NCBI RefSeq assembly: GCF_013376415.1 | Contig: NZ_WYET01000007.1 | Location: forward strand, 248,001 to 312,000 | Length of the DNA stretch: 64,000 nucleotides | Reading direction: 5' to 3' | DNA from: Flagellimonas chongwuensis | GTDB taxonomy: Bacteria; Bacteroidota; Bacteroidia; Flavobacteriales; Flavobacteriaceae | Part shown: positions 26,537-34,772 of the stretch, piece after piece | Numbering within the stretch: the first letter of the stretch is position 1 | Layout: every line of letters begins with the position of its first letter | Notes under the pieces: generated by a model | Told to the model about the DNA's origin: nothing | What the model saw: the letters and a program-made list of their open reading frames with translations, nothing else | Database searches by the model: none | Position numbers and translations under genes: made by a program

Positions 26537-29500
26537 TGAAACTAATCGATAACGTAAACACTCTTTTAGGAGACGATTTAAAAGAAACGATAAAAAAGGG
26601 GAGCAAGCTAAGCATTGCGGCCTCTACATTTTCCATTTATGCTTTTGAAGCACTCAGGAAGGAACTCACTAAGATAGAAGAGCTTAAGTTCATATTTAGC
26701 TCTCCTACCTTCATAGAGGAAAAGTTCCAAAAGGAAAGCAGAAAATTCTATATTCCCCATATTATAAAAGAATCGGAGTTGTGTGGTGGTGAATTTGAAC
26801 TTCGATTGATGAATCAACTCAACCAACGAGCTATCGCCAAAGAATGTTCAAAATGGGTAAAGCAGAAAGTAACCTTTAAGTCGAACAAGCACAGTAATGT
26901 ACCTTTAAACGGGATGATTCATGTGCAGCAGGAAGATGGAGTTGCATCCTCCTATTCTAATGTTAGTAGCTTCACTACTTCTGATTTGGGCTATACATCA
27001 AAGAAAGGTTTTCCCACGTTGATTCAAAAGGTAGACTTCCCTGATAGTAAGGCATACTTAGAATGGTTCAACCAAGTCTGGAATAACAAGGAAGATTTAA
27101 AGGATGTAACCGAGAAAGTTCAAAGTTATTTCGAAAGTGCATTCAAAGAGAATAGTCCTGAATTCATCTACTTCATAACTTTATATAACATATTCAATGA
27201 CTTCCTGGAAGAATTGTCTCTGGACAATATTCCCAATGAGCAGATTGGCTTCAAAGACACTGTAGTATGGAAGAAGCTCTATAACTTTCAACAAGATGCT
27301 GTCATAGGGGCTATCAATAAGTTGGAGAAATACAAAGGTTGCATCTTGGCAGACTCAGTTGGCCTCGGTAAAACCTTCTCCGCACTTGGAGTCATCAAAT
27401 ATTACGAAATGCGCAACAAGGATGTTTTGGTGTTGTGTCCAAAAAAATTGGAGGCCAACTGGAACACCTATCGCCATAATGACAAAAACAACATTTTAGC
27501 AGCAGACCGATTTAGATATGATGTGCTATTTCATACCGATTTAAGTAGAGAACGTGGAATTAGCAATGGCCGTGAATTGGCCAATGTAAATTGGGGCAAT
27601 TATGGTTTGATTGTTATTGATGAATCACACAACTTCCGAAACAACAACACCGTAGTTGGTAAAGAAAATAGATACCAAGCCCTACTACGGAAAGTGGTTC
27701 AAGAGGGTATTGAAACTAAAGTGATGATGCTCTCAGCCACCCCAGTTAACAATAGATTCAATGATCTCAAAAATCAATTGGCACTAGCTTATGAGGGAGA
27801 TCCTGACATCATTGATAGTAAGCTTGACACACAGAGTGGTGTTGACCAAATTTTCAGAAAAGCACAACAAGCTTTCAATATTTGGAGCAAGTTAGATGCT
27901 GGAAATCGAACGACAGAATCCTTATTGGATATGCTGGATTTTGACTTCTTTGAAATATTGGATTCGCTTACTATAGCTAGGTCAAGAAAACATATCACAA
28001 CATACTACGATACAGCCGCCATCGGAAAATTTCCGAACCGCAACAAACCAGTTTCTATCCAAAGCCCTCTCACATCATCTGATGATGTGACCTATGTTGA
28101 TATTGCAGAGAAACTTACGCTTTTAAACCTATCTATTTATACTCCTTTAAATTATATCCTTCCAAGTAAAGTTCAAGCATATGCAGACCTTTATGACAAG
28201 GAAGTACGTTCCGGTTCAGGTGGTAAGTTGTCACAAGTTGACCGAGAAAAAAGTCTTCGGATTCTGATGAGAATTAACCTTCTGAAACGTTTGGAAAGCT
28301 CTGTAGACTCGTTCAGGATCACATTGGAAGGTATTATCAACCAAATAGAAGATACCCTATCCACAATAGATAAGGGCACCTCAGATGAATATGAAGGCAT
28401 ACACAAAGTTCTAGATGACGAAAACTATGATTTTGAATCAAACTGGGCAGATGAGGAACAAGTCATCGGAAAGAAAATAAAAGTCCACATTGCTGATATA
28501 GATACTACTAGATGGCGTGAAGATTTAGGTGAAGATTTAGCAATACTCGACAATCTATGGGGCAGTATTGTTGATATTAGAGGAGAAAAAGATGTAAAAC
28601 TTCAAAAGCTCATTGGCTTATTGAATCTGAAAGCTCAAACTCCTTTCAATCCAGGCAATAAGAAGGCCATCGTGTTTACTGCATTCGCGGATACTGCCAA
28701 TTATCTCTACGAAAATATTCACAAATATCTCAAGTCTGCCTACGGCATTAATACAGCTTTAATTACCGGGTCCAGAAGAATTTCCACTACTAAAAATATT
28801 CCATCAGATCTGAACGCATTACTTACTTGTTTCTCTCCCATATCAAAAGATAAGGAGCAACTGTATCCGACAATATCTGATTCCATCGACTTGCTCATTG
28901 CTACTGATTGTATTTCAGAAGGGCAAAACCTTCAAGATTGTGATTACCTTATAAATTATGATATCCATTGGAATCCGGTCCGTATCATTCAACGATTTGG
29001 GAGGGTTGACAGAATTGGTTCAAAAAACGAAAGTATAACCATGGTTAATTTCTGGCCAGATGTAACATTGGACAACTACATCAACTTAAAACAGCGTGTT
29101 GAAAATAAAATGTTGATAAGCAACATGGCAAGTACGGGGGATGATAATATTCTTAACACGGAAGAAAAGGACTTGGAGTACAGGAAAATACAGTTGCAAA
29201 GATTACAGGAAGAAGTTATTGATTTGGAGGATTTAAGAGAAGGTGTGAGTATTACGGATTTAGGGCTCAATGATTTCAGAGTTGATTTATCCAATATGAT
29301 AAAACAATATGGCGAACTCAAAAATATTCCAGAAGGACTACATGCTGTTGTAAAATCAACTGAACTACTGCAGAGCGGTGTAATATTTGTTTTGAAAAAT
29401 GTGAACTCATCGGTAAATATCAACAAACTAAATAGGCTTCACCCATATTACCTAGTATACATTAAAATGAACGGCGACTTAATATTGAACCATGTAGAGT

Positions 29501-29772
29501 CAAAGAAAATTTTAGATGCTATGCGTATGTTGGCCAAAGATCGTACAGAACCTATTGAGGATGTATGTAAAGAATTGGCAGAAGAAACGGACGACTACCA
29601 CCAAATGGATGAATATTCGTCACTGCTAAAGCAAGGAATAAGTACCATACTTAAAAAAGAAGAAGAGAAGGAAGTACTAAGTCTTTTTAAGTCCGGAGGT
29701 ACAACTGCATTGAAAGAAAAAATAAAAGGCATCGAAGATTTTAAATTGGTATCCTTTCTAATTATTCGGTAA
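26536..29772 (+). CDS. SNF2-like helicase with degenerate PLD-like N-terminal domain
   Basis: The start at 26536 shares a base with the preceding stop (TAATG), giving 1078 aa. The N-terminal 160 or so residues look like a phospholipase D-type domain, but the HxK motif reads HVQQ (about 129) and the second half reads NVSSFTTSDLG, so the catalytic Lys is missing. The SF2/SNF2 motor has Walker A SVGLGKT (about 274-280), DESH at 362-365, SATPVNN, CISEGQNLQDCDYLINYDIHW and QRFGRVDRIG (about 819-828). It should move along DNA and remodel or load partners. PLD-like plus SNF2 pairing recurs in anti-phage loci such as DISARM, though the genes there differ. Confidence 0.88.
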   Translation: MKLIDNVNTLLGDDLKETIKKGSKLSIAASTFSIYAFEALRKELTKIEELKFIFSSPTFIEEKFQKESRKFYIPHIIKESELCGGEFELRLMNQLNQRAIAKECSKWVKQKVTFKSNKHSNVPLNGMIHVQQEDGVASSYSNVSSFTTSDLGYTSKKGFPTLIQKVDFPDSKAYLEWFNQVWNNKEDLKDVTEKVQSYFESAFKENSPEFIYFITLYNIFNDFLEELSLDNIPNEQIGFKDTVVWKKLYNFQQDAVIGAINKLEKYKGCILADSVGLGKTFSALGVIKYYEMRNKDVLVLCPKKLEANWNTYRHNDKNNILAADRFRYDVLFHTDLSRERGISNGRELANVNWGNYGLIVIDESHNFRNNNTVVGKENRYQALLRKVVQEGIETKVMMLSATPVNNRFNDLKNQLALAYEGDPDIIDSKLDTQSGVDQIFRKAQQAFNIWSKLDAGNRTTESLLDMLDFDFFEILDSLTIARSRKHITTYYDTAAIGKFPNRNKPVSIQSPLTSSDDVTYVDIAEKLTLLNLSIYTPLNYILPSKVQAYADLYDKEVRSGSGGKLSQVDREKSLRILMRINLLKRLESSVDSFRITLEGIINQIEDTLSTIDKGTSDEYEGIHKVLDDENYDFESNWADEEQVIGKKIKVHIADIDTTRWREDLGEDLAILDNLWGSIVDIRGEKDVKLQKLIGLLNLKAQTPFNPGNKKAIVFTAFADTANYLYENIHKYLKSAYGINTALITGSRRISTTKNIPSDLNALLTCFSPISKDKEQLYPTISDSIDLLIATDCISEGQNLQDCDYLINYDIHWNPVRIIQRFGRVDRIGSKNESITMVNFWPDVTLDNYINLKQRVENKMLISNMASTGDDNILNTEEKDLEYRKIQLQRLQEEVIDLEDLREGVSITDLGLNDFRVDLSNMIKQYGELKNIPEGLHAVVKSTELLQSGVIFVLKNVNSSVNINKLNRLHPYYLVYIKMNGDLILNHVESKKILDAMRMLAKDRTEPIEDVCKELAEETDDYHQMDEYSSLLKQGISTILKKEEEKEVLSLFKSGGTTALKEKIKGIEDFKLVSFLIIR

Positions 29773-30434
29773 TGAATTATTTCAACCTTCCTTCTCGTAC
29801 TGTAGTGAACCGGGTTGTTCCTAAAAACGCATTTGATAGCTATATCAACACCAAACAAAAAAAACTCTTCACCGACCGCATACAGCGGATTACATGGACA
29901 CATAAATTATCCACGGAAACAATTAACCTTGGTTTTAATGAAATACAAGAAATACAACTGTTCAGGGTAGAACTAAAGATGAAGTCTGACGTTTCAACAC
30001 TTTTGGAAATCATCAATAAATCGATACCCTATAATATTGTTTTTTGGGTAGAATACAAGAAAGAATTTTACATATCAACTGCTTCCAAACACCCCCATCC
30101 CACCAATGATGATATTGCAGTCATTGATTGGACTTTTTCTTCAGACTGGGAGTCAATTGAAAACAACCCATTTAAATTGAACTTAAGTGAAAGTTTAGAT
30201 GTGGTATTCAAGGATTTGTGCGTTCAACTTACGGATAATCCTGACCTTCATGATACAGGCTTAACCAACATTGTTGTTAATCAACAAGAAATTCATCGAC
30301 TGAAAAATGAGATAAAAAAACTATCAGCTTCTGTGGCCAAATCCAAACAGTTTAATCGCAAGGTTGAATTGAATAAAAAGCTGAACCTTAAAAAAAAGGA
30401 GTTACATAAGTTGATGTCAAATGATGAAGGATAG
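29772..30434 (+). CDS. DUF4391-family protein
   Basis: This 220-aa protein fits DUF4391: LPSRTVVNRVVPKNAFDSY at the start, KLFTDRIQRITWTHKLSTETINL, then IPYNIVFWVEYKKEFYISTASK, and a lysine-rich C-terminal coiled coil (IHRLKNEIKKL... KKELHKLM). Its start shares a base with the helicase stop (TAATG). DUF4391 genes are known to sit directly after SNF2-type helicases of this kind, so it is presumably the helicase's obligate partner. The biochemical role is unknown. A substrate-recognition or adaptor role is plausible from the coiled-coil tail, but is inference. Confidence 0.82.
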   Translation: MNYFNLPSRTVVNRVVPKNAFDSYINTKQKKLFTDRIQRITWTHKLSTETINLGFNEIQEIQLFRVELKMKSDVSTLLEIINKSIPYNIVFWVEYKKEFYISTASKHPHPTNDDIAVIDWTFSSDWESIENNPFKLNLSESLDVVFKDLCVQLTDNPDLHDTGLTNIVVNQQEIHRLKNEIKKLSASVAKSKQFNRKVELNKKLNLKKKELHKLMSNDEG

Positions 30435-30502
30435 AAATTTTCACTCGACATGTGAGCAATGTAACCCGCTAGAGGCTTAAAACCTGAATCATTTCTTATA
30501 TC

Positions 30503-31162
30503 ATGAATACTATTAAAGTTTTTGCAGAATATTTTGAAGAACAAAGTCTATGCTATCGAAAGACAACCATTATTCAATTTGGAGATTCATGGGAATTAAT
30601 CGGTTCTGCTGTTTTGAAGAATCCTGGTAGTGCAAACCCAGTCTCCCCGATTTCAAGTTCAGATTTTGAAAATGTCAGATCTTTAGTCGGAAATGACATC
30701 GAAGCAAAAAAACACTGGTACTACTTCAATACAGACCCAACAATTGAAACTTGGCTACCTAGAATCTTTAACGGATATTACTTAAATAAAGAAGTTGAAT
30801 TAAATGGGGTAATTCAATTGTTCAATCTATATCAAATCAAGAATCAAAATATAGAGCTTGCCCGTCAAGGAATGCAGGAAAATAATAGCTTGCATTTATA
30901 TGTAGACCCCTCATATATAATTCCGAAGTTCAGGGATAAGCCTGTATATCTAGGTTGGTTTGATGAATGTTATTTGAACAGTGAAACATTAAAATTATCC
31001 CAAGAAATATTCGGGTTTATCGCCAACGGACAAAATACCTACCTAAAACATAAATTTGAAGACAACAAATTTTATCATCCCGAATATTTAGGCAGATTTG
31101 GCGGATATAAAAAAACTATGGATAGCCTAGAAAATTTCTATAACCTATTTTGTGGAAGTTAG
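30503..31162 (+). CDS. Hypothetical protein, distantly DUF1643-like
   Basis: This 219-aa soluble protein is not firmly assigned. Several spaced motifs resemble DUF1643: VLKNPGSANP (compare NPSTA), DPTIETW, and NGVIQLFNLYQIKNQNIELA (compare VVNLFALRATDP). DUF1643 has been linked to the uracil-DNA-glycosylase fold, but no catalytic residue can be named here. It starts 69 bases after DUF4391 on the same strand and ends before a convergent hairpin, so it is the likely last gene of the cargo train. It may belong to the defence cluster or be an independent cargo gene. Confidence 0.6.
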   Translation: MNTIKVFAEYFEEQSLCYRKTTIIQFGDSWELIGSAVLKNPGSANPVSPISSSDFENVRSLVGNDIEAKKHWYYFNTDPTIETWLPRIFNGYYLNKEVELNGVIQLFNLYQIKNQNIELARQGMQENNSLHLYVDPSYIIPKFRDKPVYLGWFDECYLNSETLKLSQEIFGFIANGQNTYLKHKFEDNKFYHPEYLGRFGGYKKTMDSLENFYNLFCGS

Positions 31163-31196
31163 ACGAGTAACTCTTCATCCACTATCAATGAATTTT

Positions 31197-31220
31197 GGAC
31201 CACCATATTTCAGGTGGCCC
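31197..31220. terminator. Hairpin between convergent genes
   Basis: GGACCACC and GGTGGCCC pair with one mismatch around an 8-nt loop, midway between the plus-strand cargo and the minus-strand mobility module. The T tracts are poor. Confidence 0.4.
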
Positions 31221-31225
31221 AATCA

Positions 31226-32251
31226 TCAACTCAAAAACCAAGAGTAGTCAGAATCACCACTAATGGCTTCTTTTAAGCCGAGTGTAAAATTGAATGCATT
31301 GGTATTCCTATCAAGAAACGTATCTATGTAAGATGACTTATTTGCTGATGTGAATAGATTGAATACATTCCAAAGGTTGATATTCCCATCCTCTCCCCTA
31401 CAAAAAGACTCGTCAAGATAATAGTCCTTGGCCATTGAACTAATTTGACCATCATTGAGCAACAAATCTGGAAGCCCTTGTCGAGTACCTTTAGGCAAAT
31501 AATTGTACAATCTGCATTTTCCTATCAGTTGGGCAAATTGTGACTCAGAGAGACCATAATTCGGAAACTCCTTCATTGCCAATAAATGTTGCTCCATTTG
31601 GTAGGTTTGGATAAGTTCCATCATACTACTCTTTAGTTCAGCAAAACTACCTACCCTAACTTCTGATTTAAAACCATCTGTTGATACACAAAGGTTACAG
31701 CACACCATGTTCTGAAATCCAATGAAAAACTTGAACCGTTCCATGCTCTTTTTGGAATACAGATTCTCATGGTTATAGGCACGCACACCACCGACTATCA
31801 AAGACAACTGATTCCCATGTACTGTCTCCACAATGGAAGGAATCCGTATGATGAATGCCATACGTTCAAAATACTGCGTTCGCTCATGATCAAGTAACTC
31901 CTTGGCTGGCTTGTGAATGGCATCAGGAGTTCTTCCTTTTATCTGATGACTAACTCGAATCTCAGGAGCATTGATACTATGCTGCGGATACGCTGAACAA
32001 ATACTGTCCAGTGCAGCTTCGATAAACTCCTGGTGAGAGATAGTCCGCTCATTGTCCTTAGAAAATACTGGTATGATACAATCGTTCTTCAATTCCAACA
32101 TGGAGACTTCCTGTGTATTGGCCTCAATGAATGGCTTCTGCTGATATTGCAGGCTATCGCCCTGTACCTCTATACCTATTAACTCAACTGATTCGTTGGA
32201 ATTATCGGATGACACGGTTCGGGTTCGCCTATTGGTTGACACTAGTTCCAT
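31226..32251 (-). CDS. DUF3871 family protein
   Basis: This approximately 341-aa protein matches DUF3871, a family found in Bacteroidota integrative elements. Recognisable stretches are EIRVSHQIKGRTPDAIHKPA, ERMAFIIRIPSI, SLIVGGVRAYNHENLYSKK and FKFFIGFQNMVCCNLCVSTDG. The ATG at 32249-32251 overlaps the upstream ATPase gene by 23 bases; a start at 32287 would overlap by 59. The function is unknown; gene order beside a RecA-like ATPase suggests a job in element DNA maintenance or recombination. It is the last gene of its pair. Confidence 0.85.
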   Translation of the reverse strand: MELVSTNRRTRTVSSDNSNESVELIGIEVQGDSLQYQQKPFIEANTQEVSMLELKNDCIIPVFSKDNERTISHQEFIEAALDSICSAYPQHSINAPEIRVSHQIKGRTPDAIHKPAKELLDHERTQYFERMAFIIRIPSIVETVHGNQLSLIVGGVRAYNHENLYSKKSMERFKFFIGFQNMVCCNLCVSTDGFKSEVRVGSFAELKSSMMELIQTYQMEQHLLAMKEFPNYGLSESQFAQLIGKCRLYNYLPKGTRQGLPDLLLNDGQISSMAKDYYLDESFCRGEDGNINLWNVFNLFTSANKSSYIDTFLDRNTNAFNFTLGLKEAISGDSDYSWFLS

Positions 32252-33098
32252 TTTGACTAAAGTTATTGGGGTTGGACAATTGCTCAAGTTCAGACTTCCT
32301 TTGATTGAACTGTGCCTGATGGGATTTCTGGTAGTTGGGATGTTGTTTGTACAAACCCATCAACTCTGAAACAGAGAGGCACTCCTTGATTCTTGTATTT
32401 ATACTCTTTGATGGTAAAGGTTCGATACGACACCATTGCAATAGTTTTTTTCCCGTTGCCGAGTTTATCACAAATTCTGGTTTGCCATTGAACAGTCCAG
32501 TACGATCCTTTGATACTTTCGCAAGGTGTTGGTCATTTACCAATTCAAAGTTGACGGTCAACTCGTACTCAAACCCTTCTCGGGTAATTTCTTTCGTACC
32601 GTGTTTCACTACTTTTGCCCTGCCGTTGCCACCCATATCCAAGGAATAGTCAACCTTCCGCCTAGTTGTTGTTATAATGTGGCACTTGGAGGAAAGAATT
32701 TTATCAATAAATGATTGGTGCCTTGGTGTGACCTTGGCCCAATCTTGAAACCTGCCCCCCAACTGTTCGTGTATCTGTAGGCATCCTCCTGTTCCATTCC
32801 ATTCATGAGTAATGGAATCAATTATTACGACCTCCATTCCAGCTTCCTCACAAACCCCAATAGCTTCTATGTAACGTTCAGGTGAATAAGGATGGTAAAG
32901 GTCAAGGACATTGAATGTGCCGAGGTGTGAATAGAGAGATACAGACGAGTTTTCGGTATCTATGACACCAATCTTGGTCCAGTCCCCAGTAAGCCCATAA
33001 GCAAGCTGTAAGGCACTATATGTCTTGCCGAACCCACTCGGCCCAGAAATTCCCAAACGTAGTTTTACGTTCTCTCTTTTACTTTGTTTTAATTGCAT
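32229..33098 (-). CDS. RecA-like AAA ATPase (Sak4/AAA_24-type)
   Basis: This 289-aa ATPase starts at the ATG at 33096-33098 (MQLKQSKRENVKLRLGISG). Walker A is GPSGFGKT (19-26), Walker B is VVIIDSITHEW, and a DTENSS segment follows strand 2. This compact RecA-core layout matches phage Sak4-type single-strand annealing/recombination ATPases and AAA_24 proteins. It may drive recombination or replication of the excised island. A terminator of the upstream integrase operon lies just before it (33142-33169), so it has a separate promoter. Confidence 0.8.
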   Translation of the reverse strand: MQLKQSKRENVKLRLGISGPSGFGKTYSALQLAYGLTGDWTKIGVIDTENSSVSLYSHLGTFNVLDLYHPYSPERYIEAIGVCEEAGMEVVIIDSITHEWNGTGGCLQIHEQLGGRFQDWAKVTPRHQSFIDKILSSKCHIITTTRRKVDYSLDMGGNGRAKVVKHGTKEITREGFEYELTVNFELVNDQHLAKVSKDRTGLFNGKPEFVINSATGKKLLQWCRIEPLPSKSINTRIKECLSVSELMGLYKQHPNYQKSHQAQFNQRKSELEQLSNPNNFSQNGTSVNQ

Positions 33099-33141
33099 AA
33101 TATTTGATTTACTATTGTTTGTTAATTGTTGGTCATAAAAA

Positions 33142-33169
33142 AAGGCCAACTCATCGCTGAATTGGCCTT
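33142..33169 (-). terminator. Rho-independent terminator after the integrase operon
   Basis: On the minus strand AAGGCCAA / TTGGCCTT form a perfect 8-bp stem with a 12-nt loop, followed by more than five T. It starts 23 bases after the KilAC-like gene stop. Confidence 0.88.
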
Positions 33170-33191
33170 AAACGCTCTCCGTCACTAAAGT

Positions 33192-33470
33192 TTAGAAGAA
33201 ATTTCTCCTGATATAATTAATACCATGCTCTGATATTAATGGAGTCAAATGTTTATTCTCAACATTCTTAAAAAAAGGGTGGTGCTCCCACTCGGGTGTC
33301 GGTACATTAAATCTGTCAAAGATTCCTTTTTCACGCATAATTTTTAATAAAGTATTCCTTCCAACTCCCTCAACGTTGAGCTTACTTGCAGCTTCAGAGA
33401 AATTATAGTACTTCATGTTACCTATCATGTCCTCAGGATTAAGGTTACTGCTAAACATGTTGTTTTTCAT
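33192..33470 (-). CDS. KilAC/ANT-like phage antirepressor-type DNA-binding protein
   Basis: This 92-aa protein resembles the KilAC (phage antirepressor C-terminal) domain: YNFSEAASKLNVEGVGRNTLLKIMREKGIFDRFNVPTPEW, ending HLTPLISEHGINYIRR. The conserved GRN-x-L-x-x-x-x-R-E core is clear. It lacks an N-terminal Bro or Rha domain. The start overlaps the integrase stop (ATGA), so it is translated with the integrase and may help control integration or excision. A directionality factor is an alternative. Confidence 0.75.
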   Translation of the reverse strand: MKNNMFSSNLNPEDMIGNMKYYNFSEAASKLNVEGVGRNTLLKIMREKGIFDRFNVPTPEWEHHPFFKNVENKHLTPLISEHGINYIRRNFF

Positions 33471-34681
33471 AGTTCTAAAAGTTTATCATTTGCTTCATCT
33501 ATATCGTCATTACTAAAACTCTTCAAATAATTCATGGTAACTTGCAAATTTGCATGTCCCATTGACTCAGATATCTTGTCTGTAGAAACATTTTTTTCTT
33601 TCAGGAATGTTGCATACGAATGTCTTGCAACATAGCTTGTTATTTTTGTATTGATACCTTGAATTTTTGCTATTTCTTTCAAGTCACGGTTGTACTTCTT
33701 TAACGTTTTATCTTTTCTGTGTTCTATCTGCATTGCTGTCATGTTCTCTTTTAGCAATAAAGGAAACACATAGCCAGTATTATTAGGGAGTGATTTATAA
33801 TAATCTAAAATCTCCTGTACAGGTTGCAGAACTTTAATCACAAAACGCTTACCTGTTTTGGACCTTGTATATACTATCCGATCGTTCCGAATATCGTCCC
33901 ATCTTAGTTTCAGCATATCCATATAGTTCATACCTCTTGTGTAGAAGCTAAAAAGGAAATAGTTTTTCGCATCAATAAGATGAGGATTCTCGTTGGTATC
34001 CAATTCTTTGAAAAGTGAAAGCTCCTTCAAGTTCAATGCACGTTTCTCAGGCACGCTTTTCAATCTAGATATTTTGTACGCTTTAAATGGATAGTACTCA
34101 ATAGAAATCACATCCTTTGCAATTGCACTGTTAAAAAGAGCTCTTATCGTTCGCATTTTCAATGATATACCGCCGTTGGTGTTATTCTTAGAGCGTAGAT
34201 ACGTTTCATACTTGTCCAATAAAGCCGGGGTAAGTTCTTTAAAACGAAGTAGAGTGTTCGTCTCAAACTTAAAGAATGAATTCTTGACATCACGGTATGC
34301 TCTTGCATTTCCTGCGGAACCAGCGATTTCAAGATCCTTTATCTTCTCAGTCCAGAACGAATGAATTGTAATGTCAGAACTGTCTTGTTCTGGCCTAAAA
34401 CGCTGCTCAAAATCGCGAAGAGAAAAGTCCTCTCCTTCAATTTGATACTCCCTGATTATTCTTAACGCTCTCGACTTCATATTTAATAGAACTTCATTCT
34501 CTACCTGAAAGTCTGGATGTTGTTTGGTAAACCGCTCGTTAAAGAAATGATGTCTCTCGCATTTTAATCCAAGACTGATTATCTTCTTCTTTCGATTTTT
34601 AAGTATTCTTAGGCATACCGCATGCCTTCCATCTGACATAGGTTTCCCGTCAAGTATAAATTTAACTGTTGCCTTTATCAT
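33467..34681 (-). CDS. int: Tyrosine site-specific recombinase (island integrase)
   Basis: This 404-aa integrase is of the Bacteroidota phage/ICE type, with an N-terminal arm-binding region (1-90), a SAM-like core-binding domain (about 105-205) and a catalytic domain. Active-site residues visible are Arg249 (FYTRGMNYMDML), Lys275 or Lys278 (TRSKTGK), Arg353-His354 (VARHSYAT), His376 (MGHANL) and Tyr385 (VTMNYLKSF). The first His of the common HxxR box is Tyr350. It should recombine the 45-bp tRNA-Arg site. It lies 3.6 kb from the tRNA rather than next to it, with replication-type genes between. Confidence 0.94.
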   Translation of the reverse strand: MIKATVKFILDGKPMSDGRHAVCLRILKNRKKKIISLGLKCERHHFFNERFTKQHPDFQVENEVLLNMKSRALRIIREYQIEGEDFSLRDFEQRFRPEQDSSDITIHSFWTEKIKDLEIAGSAGNARAYRDVKNSFFKFETNTLLRFKELTPALLDKYETYLRSKNNTNGGISLKMRTIRALFNSAIAKDVISIEYYPFKAYKISRLKSVPEKRALNLKELSLFKELDTNENPHLIDAKNYFLFSFYTRGMNYMDMLKLRWDDIRNDRIVYTRSKTGKRFVIKVLQPVQEILDYYKSLPNNTGYVFPLLLKENMTAMQIEHRKDKTLKKYNRDLKEIAKIQGINTKITSYVARHSYATFLKEKNVSTDKISESMGHANLQVTMNYLKSFSNDDIDEANDKLLEL

Positions 34682-34701
34682 ATTTTTAAAAGTTTTTGAA
34701 T

Positions 34702-34729
34702 AACTGCCCCACAGAAATATGGGGCAGTT
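34702..34729. repeat. Perfect 10-bp inverted repeat upstream of int
   Basis: AACTGCCCCA and TGGGGCAGTT flank an 8-nt centre. It lies between the DUF3987 stop (34773) and the integrase start (34681). The T tract is poor, so it could be a terminator or an operator/recombination structure. Confidence 0.6.
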
Positions 34730-34735
34730 TGAATT

Positions 34736-34762
34736 GAAACTGCAGAAACTGCAGAAATTACA
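34736..34762 (-). repeat. Three 9-bp iterons, right copy (inverted)
   Basis: GAAACTGCA, GAAACTGCA and GAAATTACA stand in tandem; read on the minus strand they match the TGCAGTTTC units at 15033-15059. Confidence 0.5.
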
Positions 34763-34772
34763 GACTTACATT

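Noticed and set aside
18229..31162. DISARM, BREX, Druantia or a type I restriction system
   Set aside because: No DUF1998, PglZ, BrxC/L-type or HsdS genes; methylase and nuclease are clearly type III, so the named system labels do not fit.
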